A DNA stretch of 9,593 bases, taken from positions 1 through 9,593 of the forward strand of contig JACDEA010000057.1 of NCBI GenBank assembly GCA_013816725.1, in the 5' to 3' direction. Source of the stretch: Actinomycetota bacterium (GTDB lineage: Bacteria; Actinomycetota; Acidimicrobiia; Acidimicrobiales; JACDEA01). Positions 1 through 6,414 of this stretch are shown here, in pieces (position 1 is the first letter of the stretch; each line of letters begins with the position of its first letter). The notes under the pieces are model-generated. The model searched no databases, was not told the origin of the DNA, and saw only the letters and a program-made list of their open reading frames with translations. The translations under genes and the position numbers were made by a program.

Positions 1-514
1 CACCAGAGCGGCTCGTCGGCACGAGCCGCGGGGGGGCGCAGTCGTCGTCGACGTCGGACAGATACAGGAACGACTCGAGGTGCCAGAACCCTGGCTCCAT
101 GCGAGGAGGCAGGAGCGAGTGGTTGCCATCCTGGTGCAAGGGTTGCTCGTAGTTCACCGCCCCGGCCCACTTGCCCCACACCGCGGCCTGATAGATCCGC
201 AGGTCGTCGTCGTTGAGTGCGAGGCGGGCGAACTCCACCAGACGCGGGTGCACGAAGAGGTCGTTCAAAGCCGGGCACCCTGGCTGCGGGAAGCCGCGCA
301 TGCCGTCGAACTGCGTCGAGCGGAACTGGGCGCCCTCCGGTGAGCCGTCACCGAAGCCGCTCGACCGGTTGTAGTCGGCGAAGGTGTCGGCGGCGAACAG
401 GCGCTCCAGCTCGCCGGCCACGGCATCGATCTCGGCCGGTTCGATCAGCCCGTCGACGAGGGCCCAGCCTTCGGTCTGCCACCGGTGCGCCGCAGCCGAC
501 AAGTCATCTGCCAC
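1..514 (-). CDS. Phytanoyl-CoA dioxygenase (PhyH) family protein, N-terminal part
   Basis: Reading the minus strand from a GTG at 514 gives 171 codons open to the left edge, so the C-terminal part is missing. The product begins VADDLSAAAHRW and contains EQPLHQDGNH (residues 123-132), whose H127-x-D129 is the HxD iron-binding pair of PhyH-type Fe(II)/2-oxoglutarate oxygenases. The segment YLSDVDDDCAPPRLVPTSRS after it matches the usual PhyH stretch leading to the VP-S motif. The distal histidine and the 2-oxoglutarate-binding arginine would lie outside the window. Family members hydroxylate small molecules such as fatty acyl-CoAs, halogenated or secondary-metabolite substrates; the substrate here cannot be told. 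The start is uncertain: an in-frame GTG at 562 would add 16 residues, and neither has a clear ribosome binding site. It diverges from padR, about 70 bp from the padR operator. Confidence 0.85.
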   Translation of the reverse strand, partial: MADDLSAAAHRWQTEGWALVDGLIEPAEIDAVAGELERLFAADTFADYNRSSGFGDGSPEGAQFRSTQFDGMRGFPQPGCPALNDLFVHPRLVEFARLALNDDDLRIYQAAVWGKWAGAVNYEQPLHQDGNHSLLPPRMEPGFWHLESFLYLSDVDDDCAPPRLVPTSRSG

Positions 515-573
515 GGGCCCAAGGTAGGCAGCACCTACCAGCGCCTCAACTTCGCTTACCACTCGCCCGAAAC

Positions 574-602
574 TTGACGAAGCGGCGCCATACCTAGATA
601 AT
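574..602 (+). promoter_or_regulatory. padR promoter, probably leaderless
   Basis: TTGACG (574-579) and GATAAT (597-602) are separated by exactly 17 bp, close to the vegetative sigma consensus (TTGACA/TATAAT). The expected transcription start, about 7 nt after the -10 box, falls on the A of the ATG at 609. The mRNA is therefore probably leaderless, which agrees with the absence of a ribosome binding site. The -10 box lies at the centre of the padR palindrome, so a bound repressor would block it. Confidence 0.75.
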
Positions 603-615
603 CTAGGTATGGCGC
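585..615. promoter_or_regulatory. 31-bp perfect palindrome, putative PadR operator
   Basis: The left arm GCGCCATACCTAGAT (585-599), a single central A (600) and the right arm ATCTAGGTATGGCGC (601-615) form a perfect 15-bp inverted repeat. It covers the -10 box, the likely transcription start and the first codons of padR. PadR regulators bind inverted repeats in their own promoters, so autorepression is the simplest reading. A terminator is unlikely because there is no T-tract and transcription should start inside the repeat. It may also affect the divergent PhyH-family gene. Confidence 0.8.
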
Positions 616-914
616 ACGGGCATCTCGACCTCCTGCTGTTGGGCGTGCTCCGCCGCGGCGGACCGCTGCACGGCTACGCCGTCATCGCTGGCCTGCGAGA
701 CGCCTCCGGCGGCGAGTTCGACCTCCCGGAAGGCACGGTGTATCCGGCGCTGCACAAGCTCGAGCGCAACGGGTTCGTTCGGAGCGACTGGTCGATCGTG
801 GACGGCCGGAAGCGACGGCTCTACGCGCTGACGGGAACCGGTCGAGCAGCGTTGGCGGCCAAGAAGAAGGAGTGGGCGATGTTCAGGAGCGGCGTCGATG
901 CGGTGCTGGCGTGA
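609..914 (+). CDS. PadR-family winged-helix transcriptional regulator
   Basis: This 101-residue protein has the PadR winged-helix fold. The first helix contains LDLLLLGVLRRGGPLHGYAV (residues 6-25), the recognition region contains EGTVYPALHKLERNGFV (41-57), and the wing contains GRKRRLYALT (66-75). A short charged C-terminal helix (about 77-101) probably mediates dimerization, giving a compact PadR of the short subfamily. PadR proteins are dimeric, usually ligand-responsive repressors. The ATG at 609 lies inside the palindrome, 7 nt after a -10 box. The stop codon overlaps the GTG of the next gene by 4 bp (GTGA), so the two are translationally coupled. The ligand is unknown. Beyond its own pair, the divergent PhyH-family gene is the only visible candidate target. 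Confidence 0.92.
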   Translation: MAHGHLDLLLLGVLRRGGPLHGYAVIAGLRDASGGEFDLPEGTVYPALHKLERNGFVRSDWSIVDGRKRRLYALTGTGRAALAAKKKEWAMFRSGVDAVLA

Positions 915-1678
915 CCGATGAGGACGTGATCGAGCGCTACCTCGACGAACTGCTGGTCGAGCTTCGGGGCTCGCCGCGCACGATTCGTCGCGTACTCACC
1001 GAGGCTGAGTCCCATCTTCGGGATGCCGTCGCCGCCGGCGTGGAACCCGACGAGGCAGTCCGCCGGTTCGGCCAGGCCCACGTCGTGGCTGCCGCGTCGA
1101 ACCGTCTGAGTGGCACGCCGGTCTCGGTGCTCCTCCGCCAGCTCCTCGTCGCCGCCTGTTTGCTTTGTGCGATCGGGTTCACGTCCATCGGGGCGAGCGG
1201 GGTCATCAGCGGCGGCATGGACGCAGCCTTCGGACCAAGGTTCGTCGCCGGGGACCTGCCGTCGATTACCTACACCTCAGCGCGTTGCGACGAGTACCGC
1301 CGCCTCGCACCTCACGAGCCGTCGTGCCGTTCGGCCGCCGCTCGCCATCACACCAACGAGGTGGAGACCTTCCGTGTCGCCAGCGGCGTGTTCGGATTGG
1401 CGGGCTTCGGCGCGTGGGCGTTCCTGCGGCGCCGTTGGAGGGCGACGCCCGCGACCGGCGCGCTTCCGCCCGCGCTCGTGCCGGGCATCGGGGCAGCGGT
1501 CTTCGGCACGGGGGCACTCACCTTGGCATCGCAGGCGATGCAGAGCATCGGGTGGCGCTCAACCGCCGGGCTCGGCCAGTGGCTGAGTGCGGCTGTGGTG
1601 TCCGCCGTCGTCGCTGGTGGCTTCGGTGTGTCGCTGCTGCGGACCTTGCGCCGCTCGCCGGTCGCCCGTTTCGACTAG
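911..1678 (+). CDS. HAAS-type membrane protein paired with PadR
   Basis: From the GTG in the GTGA overlap the product has 255 residues. The N-terminal segment (about 3-65), with IERYLDELLVELRG and EAESHLRDAVAAGVEPDEAV, is the helical HAAS-like (permease-prefix) domain that commonly follows padR genes. Four hydrophobic segments follow, at roughly 72-98, 154-174, 186-208 and 223-246. Between the first and second is a predicted extracytoplasmic loop with two cysteines (C126, C139) that could form a disulphide. An in-frame ATG at 872 lies inside padR and is less likely. HAAS proteins are thought to work with PadR as a signalling pair, but the function here is unknown. The gene ends 28 bp before the convergent ABC permease gene; I see no convincing terminator in that gap. 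Confidence 0.8.
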   Translation: MTDEDVIERYLDELLVELRGSPRTIRRVLTEAESHLRDAVAAGVEPDEAVRRFGQAHVVAAASNRLSGTPVSVLLRQLLVAACLLCAIGFTSIGASGVISGGMDAAFGPRFVAGDLPSITYTSARCDEYRRLAPHEPSCRSAAARHHTNEVETFRVASGVFGLAGFGAWAFLRRRWRATPATGALPPALVPGIGAAVFGTGALTLASQAMQSIGWRSTAGLGQWLSAAVVSAVVAGGFGVSLLRTLRRSPVARFD

Positions 1679-1706
1679 GAGCGCCCGAGCCGCGCTGGTG
1701 ACCCAC

Positions 1707-4370
1707 CTAAAGATCGCGGATCATCTCCACGGTCGAGCGGGACGCGACCCGGACCGCGCCGGCGGCGGCGACCGCGCAGGCGAGGCCTGCGGCAGCGCCG
1801 ACGGCGACGAGGTACGACCACGGAACCGCGAGTGCCGCGGGGGGTGGGTCGAACACTCCGTTCAGCACTTTGACGAGTACGTGCGACATCATCCATCCGG
1901 CGCCGGCGGCGGCGACCAAACCGCCAGCGGTGACGAAAAGCGCTTCGGCCCAGATGAACGACCCGACTTGGCGAGCCCGCGCGCCGAGCGCGGCGGCGAT
2001 AGCGAACATGCGGCGACGTTCGAGCACTCCGAGCGCAAGTACGAGACCGGTCGCTGCTGCGACCAGCACGAGTGCGAACCCGAGCTCGACGCGGGTCAAC
2101 CCCGCGAGGTCGACGGCCGTGAGACTCGAACCAACTACCTTGCGACTCGTCGTGAGGTCGGTGATGCGGCCGGTTGTGCCAACGACAGCGCGCACCCGTG
2201 CCGCGACCACCCGGGGCCGCGTGTGTCCGCTCTCGATGAGGTAGGCGCCGACAGCATCGCTGCCGGTCATCTTGGCGACGTAACTGCCATTGGCGACAAG
2301 GAAGCTGTCACGCGGCGCGGTGGGAAATTCCTTGGCGACGCCTGCGTAGCGGAAGGTGACGGTGACGAGTCGTTGTGTGCGTTGGTCTTGCACGCGCAAG
2401 CGCAGTGTGTCGCCGAGATGCAATTGGAAGTCGTGAACGGTTTCGGCGCTGACGAGGATGGAGTCGGGGGCCGCCGCAAGTTTCGCCATCAGCTGGCGGG
2501 CCGTGCCGCCCTGGAAGTACGCATCCTGCAGCTTCGTCGCCGCGACGATGGTGTCGGGTCGCACGCCATAGAGGTCTTGAAGGTCAGCCCCCACATAGGC
2601 GAAGCGGTGCTGGACCGGCTCGACCGATCGCACCCCGGGGACGCGGGCCAGCCGCGCCGCCTCGCCCGCACCGGCGTCAGCGCCCGGCGGCTCGGTGACC
2701 GTGACGGCAGCACCGTTGGTAAGCCGCGCGTCAGCGTCGGCCTGTTGCCGGTAGGTCGCGTTGAACACCGCGGTCGAGGCGGCAAACGACGCGCTGAGGG
2801 CGACCAACACGACGGCGCGAGCCAGGAGCCGACGTTGCCGCGCCATAGCCGCCGCCACCGTTTCGGCCAAGCCGCCGGCAAGGGGTCGCACCGCGCCGGT
2901 GATTGCGGCGCGGCAGCGCCTCAGCACGACATCGGCGGCGCGCCACGCGGCGAGGCCCGCGCCCATCCAGAGGCAGGCCGGACCGGCGAAGGCCCAATAG
3001 TTGACTGAGATTGTGGGCACCCCTTCGGGTGCAAGTACGAGTGTGTAGCCGCCTCGGGTGGTGAGGAAAAATACGAAGCCCCCGACGGCGAGGAGAACGA
3101 CGTCGAGGCCACCGCGTAGCCACCACGGGGCTCCGGTACGACCGATTACCCGCAGCGTCTCCGCTACCGATATTCGACGAGCGTCGCGCCAAGCGGGGAC
3201 GGCCACCGTGGCGCCGGCGATGACGAAGCCGGCGGCGACGGAACCTGCCGCCCAGATCACAGCGGCTTTGGTCGTCGCGCCGAAACCCCCAGTGCCGAAC
3301 CCGACGCGTCCGACAGCGAGTGCAGCGAGCAGGCCGACGGCCCCCCCAAGCACAGCGACGGCGGTCGCCTCGACGAGGCCGAGGTGGACGAGTTGGCGAC
3401 GGGTCGCGCCGCGGGCGCGCAGCAGCGCCTGTTCGCGTCGGCGCCGCGCAACGCCGACACTCGCCACCGCCGACGTGAGCATGCCTGCGACGACCGCGCC
3501 GGGAAGACCGAGGAAGAGGAACAGGATCTGCGCGTAAAGAGCATCGGAGCGAGCCGCGTCGAGAGTCGCAGCCAAGTTGTTGCCGACCAGGCCGGCACCG
3601 GAGAGCTTCACTTCGAGGTTGCGCGCCCGACCCGTGACTGTGCTGAACGCAGCGGCGGGATCCTTCGAGAGGGCGTGACTCAGACGGGCGTGGATTTGTG
3701 TGCGCACCAGATCCGGTCGCATCGACGCAAGAGGGTCGAACAGAGTGTGCCAGTGGTCGAGGGGGAGCATCACGACGTTGTCAGGCGGCGCCTGGGGCTG
3801 CGCTCCCGCCGGCGCGCCGACGGTTTGGAACAGCGAGTCAGCCAGCGGAAGATCGACGATGCCGGCGACGCGCACGGTCGCTGGGGGCAGTCCGGCGCGT
3901 CCGACGGCGATCTCGTCGCCGGGGGCGGCGTGGAGGTTGGCGGCAGTCTGTTGCGCGAGTAGTACGCCGCTGGCTCCGCCCGTGAGCTGACGTACCTCGC
4001 CACCGAAAATTGCGCGGTATGACGGCGGCAGGCCGAGCACGACGCCCGACCCGGTCGTCTGCGTCGACCCGTTGGTGGTTGCTTCGAAGCTCTGCGTCGT
4101 GGCGAAGCCCACCGACATCGCGTCGACGACGCCGGGCGCGGATTTGACGGTCGCCAACACGGCGGCGGCATCGGCGTCGGGTGCTACTTGGACCTGCCAG
4201 TCGACGGCGACGTCGCCCGCGGCTCGAGCCGTCATCGTCGCCTTCGACGCCGAGAGGAACGCGCCGATCGACGCGATCAGCGCGACGGCGATGGCGACAC
4301 CAGCGGCGGCGGCGGCGATGCGTCCGCGGCGTCGAAGGAGCATGCCGCGCAGCCAGGTCAGGACGAGCAT
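1707..4370 (-). CDS. ABC transporter permease with two FtsX-like domains
   Basis: The 887-residue product starts MLVLTWLRGMLLRRRGRI, a typical FtsX/MacB-type N-terminus, followed by TM1 (about 18-38) and a large extracytoplasmic domain (about 40-280). An FtsX core follows (TM2 282-307, TM3 330-352, TM4 371-393) with the cytoplasmic coupling segment RRREQALLRARGATRRQ. TM5 and TM6 (about 420-437, 458-480) link to TM7 (515-536), a second extracytoplasmic domain, and a second FtsX core (TM8 763-783, coupling segment ERRRMFAIAAALGARARQ, TM9 803-825, TM10 851-875). This is a ten-helix double permease, so one chain could provide both halves of a type VII (MacB/LolCDE-like) transporter. The chosen ATG overlaps the upstream ATPase gene by 13 bp; an ATG at 4412 would add 14 residues but overlap by 55 bp. 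It is the last gene of the operon. The substrate is unknown; export or envelope lipid/lipoprotein handling is inferred from the family. Confidence 0.88.
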   Translation of the reverse strand: MLVLTWLRGMLLRRRGRIAAAAAGVAIAVALIASIGAFLSASKATMTARAAGDVAVDWQVQVAPDADAAAVLATVKSAPGVVDAMSVGFATTQSFEATTNGSTQTTGSGVVLGLPPSYRAIFGGEVRQLTGGASGVLLAQQTAANLHAAPGDEIAVGRAGLPPATVRVAGIVDLPLADSLFQTVGAPAGAQPQAPPDNVVMLPLDHWHTLFDPLASMRPDLVRTQIHARLSHALSKDPAAAFSTVTGRARNLEVKLSGAGLVGNNLAATLDAARSDALYAQILFLFLGLPGAVVAGMLTSAVASVGVARRRREQALLRARGATRRQLVHLGLVEATAVAVLGGAVGLLAALAVGRVGFGTGGFGATTKAAVIWAAGSVAAGFVIAGATVAVPAWRDARRISVAETLRVIGRTGAPWWLRGGLDVVLLAVGGFVFFLTTRGGYTLVLAPEGVPTISVNYWAFAGPACLWMGAGLAAWRAADVVLRRCRAAITGAVRPLAGGLAETVAAAMARQRRLLARAVVLVALSASFAASTAVFNATYRQQADADARLTNGAAVTVTEPPGADAGAGEAARLARVPGVRSVEPVQHRFAYVGADLQDLYGVRPDTIVAATKLQDAYFQGGTARQLMAKLAAAPDSILVSAETVHDFQLHLGDTLRLRVQDQRTQRLVTVTFRYAGVAKEFPTAPRDSFLVANGSYVAKMTGSDAVGAYLIESGHTRPRVVAARVRAVVGTTGRITDLTTSRKVVGSSLTAVDLAGLTRVELGFALVLVAAATGLVLALGVLERRRMFAIAAALGARARQVGSFIWAEALFVTAGGLVAAAGAGWMMSHVLVKVLNGVFDPPPAALAVPWSYLVAVGAAAGLACAVAAAGAVRVASRSTVEMIRDL

Positions 4371-5041
4371 GGAGCCGGTCTTTGGGATAGTGAGCCGTCG
4401 GTCATCGCCCAACGGGTTGCCAGCCTCGCCGCGATCTGATGGTCGTGGGTCGTGACGACGAGCGCGGCGCCGAGGTGATCGACCGCTTCGAGCAACGCGT
4501 CGATGACGACCGCGCCGGCGACGTGATCGAGTTGCCCGGTCGGCTCATCTGCGAGGACCAGACGCGGTCGTCCCGCCAGTACCCGCGCCACCGCCACGCG
4601 CTGCGACTGCCCGCCGGATAACTCCTCCGGCAGTTTGGTGGCGAGCGACAACAACCCGAGGCGCGACAGCGCGGCGGTGGCCGTGGAACGCGCCTCGGCG
4701 GCGGCGGCGCCGGCGAGCAGCAAGGGGAGAGCGACGTTCTCGGCGACGTCGAGGGGTGGGAGCAGGCTGGGTCCTTGGAACACGACGCCGACGGGCCCGG
4801 GCCGCAGGTCCGTCGCGTCGCCGATGCCCGGCCACCTCACTGAACCCGTGGTGGGCACGTCAAGCCCGCCTAGCAGGTGCAACAAGGTCGACTTGCCCGA
4901 GCCCGATGGTCCGGTGATGGCGATTCGATCGTCTGCAAGGACGTCGCACGTGACGTCGCGGACCGCGACCACCGAGGTATCGCCGTCGCCGAATACCCGG
5001 GTCGCGTGCTCGCAGCACGCAAGAACGCGGCGCGGGCTCAG
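4358..5041 (-). CDS. ABC transporter ATP-binding protein 2 (LolD/MacB-like)
   Basis: With a CTG start at 5041 the product has 227 residues: Walker A GPSGSGKST (44-52), Q-loop glutamine in VVFQGPSLLPP (Q89), signature LSGGQSQR (141-148), Walker B LVLADEPTG with E166, and H-loop histidine in VVTTHD (H199). All catalytic motifs are intact. The GTG at 4972 would give 204 residues but lose the first strand and A-loop region (CEHATRVFGDGDTSVVAVRDV), which aligns well with the N-terminus of ATPase 1. No ATG, GTG or TTG lies in frame between 4972 and the upstream in-frame stop. CTG overlaps the stop of ATPase 1 as CTGA, with GAGG a few bases upstream. The gene is confident, the exact start less so. 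It should energize the double-FtsX permease downstream. Confidence 0.88.
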   Translation of the reverse strand: MSPRRVLACCEHATRVFGDGDTSVVAVRDVTCDVLADDRIAITGPSGSGKSTLLHLLGGLDVPTTGSVRWPGIGDATDLRPGPVGVVFQGPSLLPPLDVAENVALPLLLAGAAAAEARSTATAALSRLGLLSLATKLPEELSGGQSQRVAVARVLAGRPRLVLADEPTGQLDHVAGAVVIDALLEAVDHLGAALVVTTHDHQIAARLATRWAMTDGSLSQRPAPCSS

Positions 5042-5700
5042 TGTGTGACCTCGCCGTCGATCAGCATGATCACCCGGTCAGCGGCGGCGGCGACGGTGCC
5101 GCTGTGGGTGACCACCACGACCGCGCCGCCGGCTTGTGCGCTCCGGCGCAGGAGCGCCAGCACGTTCGCTTCAGCCGCGGCGTCGACCTCACCCGTCGGC
5201 TCGTCGGCCAGCAAGACGCTCGGCTCATTGGCGATCGCGACCGCGAGGCCGGCGCGAGCCGCCTCACCCCCGGATAGCTGCGACGGGTACGCGCCCGCCC
5301 GCGCCGCCAGGCCGAGATCCTCCAACACCGAGGCACGGCGCGCGTTGTCTACTCGTCGACTGAGGCGTTGCGCGAGTGCAACGTTCTGCTCGACGGTGAG
5401 GTGTTCGAGCAGATTGCCTGACTGGAACAACATGCCGATGTGTTGCGCGCGGAGGCGCGACCGCTGAGCTTCGGGCCGACGGCTCAGGGGGTGGCCCGCC
5501 ACCCGCACCATCCCGCCGTCCGGCTCGTCGAGGCCGGCGAGGCACGCCAGCAGCGTCGATTTTCCTGACCCCGACGGACCGGTGACCGCCACCATCTCAC
5601 CCGCATCGACCGACAGGGATATACCTCGCAAGGCGATGGTTTCCTCATCGCCGGCGTGGAAGAACCGGAAAAGGTCGATTGCCTCGACGGCGGGCGTCAT
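5038..5700 (-). CDS. ABC transporter ATP-binding protein 1 (LolD/MacB-like)
   Basis: The 220-residue product starts MTPAVEAIDLFRFFHAGDEE and has Walker A GPSGSGKST (41-49), Q-loop Q93 in MLFQSGNLLEH, signature LSGGEAAR (142-149), Walker B VLLADEPTG with E167, and H-loop H199 in VVVVTHS. The signature ends in E rather than Q and the D-loop reads GEVD rather than the usual GxLD; these are mild deviations and hydrolysis should be possible. The ATG at 5700 overlaps the lipoprotein stop as ATGA, preferred over an upstream in-frame start at 5733 that would overlap further. It is clearly different from ATPase 2, so the transporter probably uses two non-identical nucleotide-binding subunits. Confidence 0.92.
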   Translation of the reverse strand: MTPAVEAIDLFRFFHAGDEETIALRGISLSVDAGEMVAVTGPSGSGKSTLLACLAGLDEPDGGMVRVAGHPLSRRPEAQRSRLRAQHIGMLFQSGNLLEHLTVEQNVALAQRLSRRVDNARRASVLEDLGLAARAGAYPSQLSGGEAARAGLAVAIANEPSVLLADEPTGEVDAAAEANVLALLRRSAQAGGAVVVVTHSGTVAAAADRVIMLIDGEVTH

Positions 5701-6320
5701 TTCCAGGTCAGGGAGTCGGTCACGACGCGCCAAGGGTCAACGTTGTCGGCACCGACGGGGCCCGACAGTGTGAGAATGATTTCGTTGCCGGAGCGCCAGA
5801 ACTCGTAGCGCTCAACGTCGTCGTGTACGACCTTGCCGGTGACGGCGTCGGGTTCGCTATCGGCCCGGTAGGTGATGAGGATTGCCGGCCCGGACTTACG
5901 TGTCACCTGGGTGACCTTGCCCGCTCGGTAGTTCTTGCTCGCCCCTTCGATAGCCGGTACTTCGTCTTGTCGCGCTGAGGAGACAGTCGGCGCGGCAGCG
6001 GCGGATTTGGTCTCCATGCGGATGCTGTTGAGCTTGTCGGTGAAGGTGACAGCGCGGCCGGATTCCATGCGGGCCCAGCCTTCGGGCACCTTGACGCTGT
6101 AGCCGCCCGTCGGCGGCGAGTACTCGACGAAGACCTGGTTGTCCGGAATGTCGCCGGCGGGGCTGACTTCGGGCGCGTTCGAGTGGTCCGCAGCCGCGGT
6201 AGACGTGGTCGATGACGGTGCGGTCGACGACGTACCCGAGGACGACTTCGACGGGCCTCTGCACGCGCCGGCGACGCCGAGTGCGAGGAAGGTGGCCGCT
6301 ACCAGGACGCTCCGCTTCAT
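5697..6320 (-). CDS. Secreted lipoprotein, first gene of the ABC operon
   Basis: The 207-residue product starts MKRSVLVAATFLALGVAGAC, a lipoprotein signal peptide with a lipobox-like VAGAC and lipidation cysteine C20. A Ser/Thr/Ala-rich linker (about 22-46) follows, then a globular domain with YSPPTGGYSVKVPEGW and the C-terminal motif GPVGADNVDPWRVV. The layout resembles PsbP/LpqN-like actinobacterial lipoproteins, but that is a resemblance and I do not name a family firmly. ATG 6320 is preferred over an in-frame upstream start at 6371, which lies beyond the promoter and has no signal peptide at its front. A -10-like hexamer sits 6 nt before this ATG, so the message may be leaderless. The stop overlaps ATPase 1 (ATGA). 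It probably acts outside the membrane as a substrate-binding or accessory part of the transporter. Confidence 0.82.
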   Translation of the reverse strand: MKRSVLVAATFLALGVAGACRGPSKSSSGTSSTAPSSTTSTAAADHSNAPEVSPAGDIPDNQVFVEYSPPTGGYSVKVPEGWARMESGRAVTFTDKLNSIRMETKSAAAAPTVSSARQDEVPAIEGASKNYRAGKVTQVTRKSGPAILITYRADSEPDAVTGKVVHDDVERYEFWRSGNEIILTLSGPVGADNVDPWRVVTDSLTWK

Positions 6321-6326
6321 CACGCC

Positions 6327-6360
6327 AGACTGCGCCCCCGACGCTGAACGCCGGCTGAAC
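6327..6360 (-). promoter_or_regulatory. Promoter and direct-repeat operator of the lipoprotein/ABC operon
   Basis: On the minus strand GTTCAG (6360-6355) and GTTCAG (6349-6344) are exactly 11 bp apart, the spacing used by OmpR/PhoB-family regulators. Eleven nt later comes the -10-like hexamer CAGTCT (6332-6327), then 6 nt, then the ATG at 6320. No -35 box is evident; the second half-site occupies that region, as in PhoB-type activated promoters. The neighbouring response regulator is the likely binder. Confidence 0.65.
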
Positions 6361-6373
6361 GCGCCAGCCACCC

Positions 6374-6407
6374 GTTCAGCGCTTGTTCAGGATTGCGCTG
6401 TCAGACT
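6374..6407 (+). promoter_or_regulatory. Promoter and direct-repeat operator of the response regulator
   Basis: GTTCAG (6374-6379) and GTTCAG (6385-6390) are 11 bp apart. Eleven nt later is the hexamer CAGACT (6402-6407), then 7 nt, then the TTG start at 6415. It is a near mirror image of the minus-strand promoter, with the two pairs separated by 13 bp. This suggests autoregulation by the encoded OmpR-family protein and a leaderless message. Confidence 0.65.
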
Positions 6408-6414
6408 TCGCTGC

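Noticed and set aside
217..597. A 126-residue plus-strand frame at the left end
   Set aside because: It is Arg/Pro/Ser-rich shadow sequence over the PhyH-family gene, whose minus-strand frame has the HxD motif.
585..615. The 31-bp palindrome as a transcription terminator
   Set aside because: There is no T-tract, a strong promoter is embedded in it, and the start codon of padR lies within the right arm.
880..885. A further GTTCAG half-site inside padR
   Set aside because: There is no second half-site 11 bp away and it lies within coding sequence; chance occurrence.
1679..1706. Terminator between the convergent HAAS and permease genes
   Set aside because: The 28-bp gap is GC-rich but shows no convincing stem-loop or T-run.
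1587..3008. A 473-residue open frame on the plus strand, antisense to the permease
   Set aside because: Its composition is Arg/Gly/Asp-rich with no recognisable domain, and it lies fully across a well-supported permease gene; long antisense frames are expected at this GC content.
4371..4412. Longer N-terminus of the permease from ATG 4412
   Set aside because: It would overlap the ATPase gene by 55 bp and adds a polar leader before the family-typical N-terminus; the ATG at 4370 fits better, though neither has a ribosome binding site.
5701..5733. Longer start for ATPase 1 at 5733
   Set aside because: The ATGA overlap at 5697-5700 gives a family-typical N-terminus and a normal coupled start.
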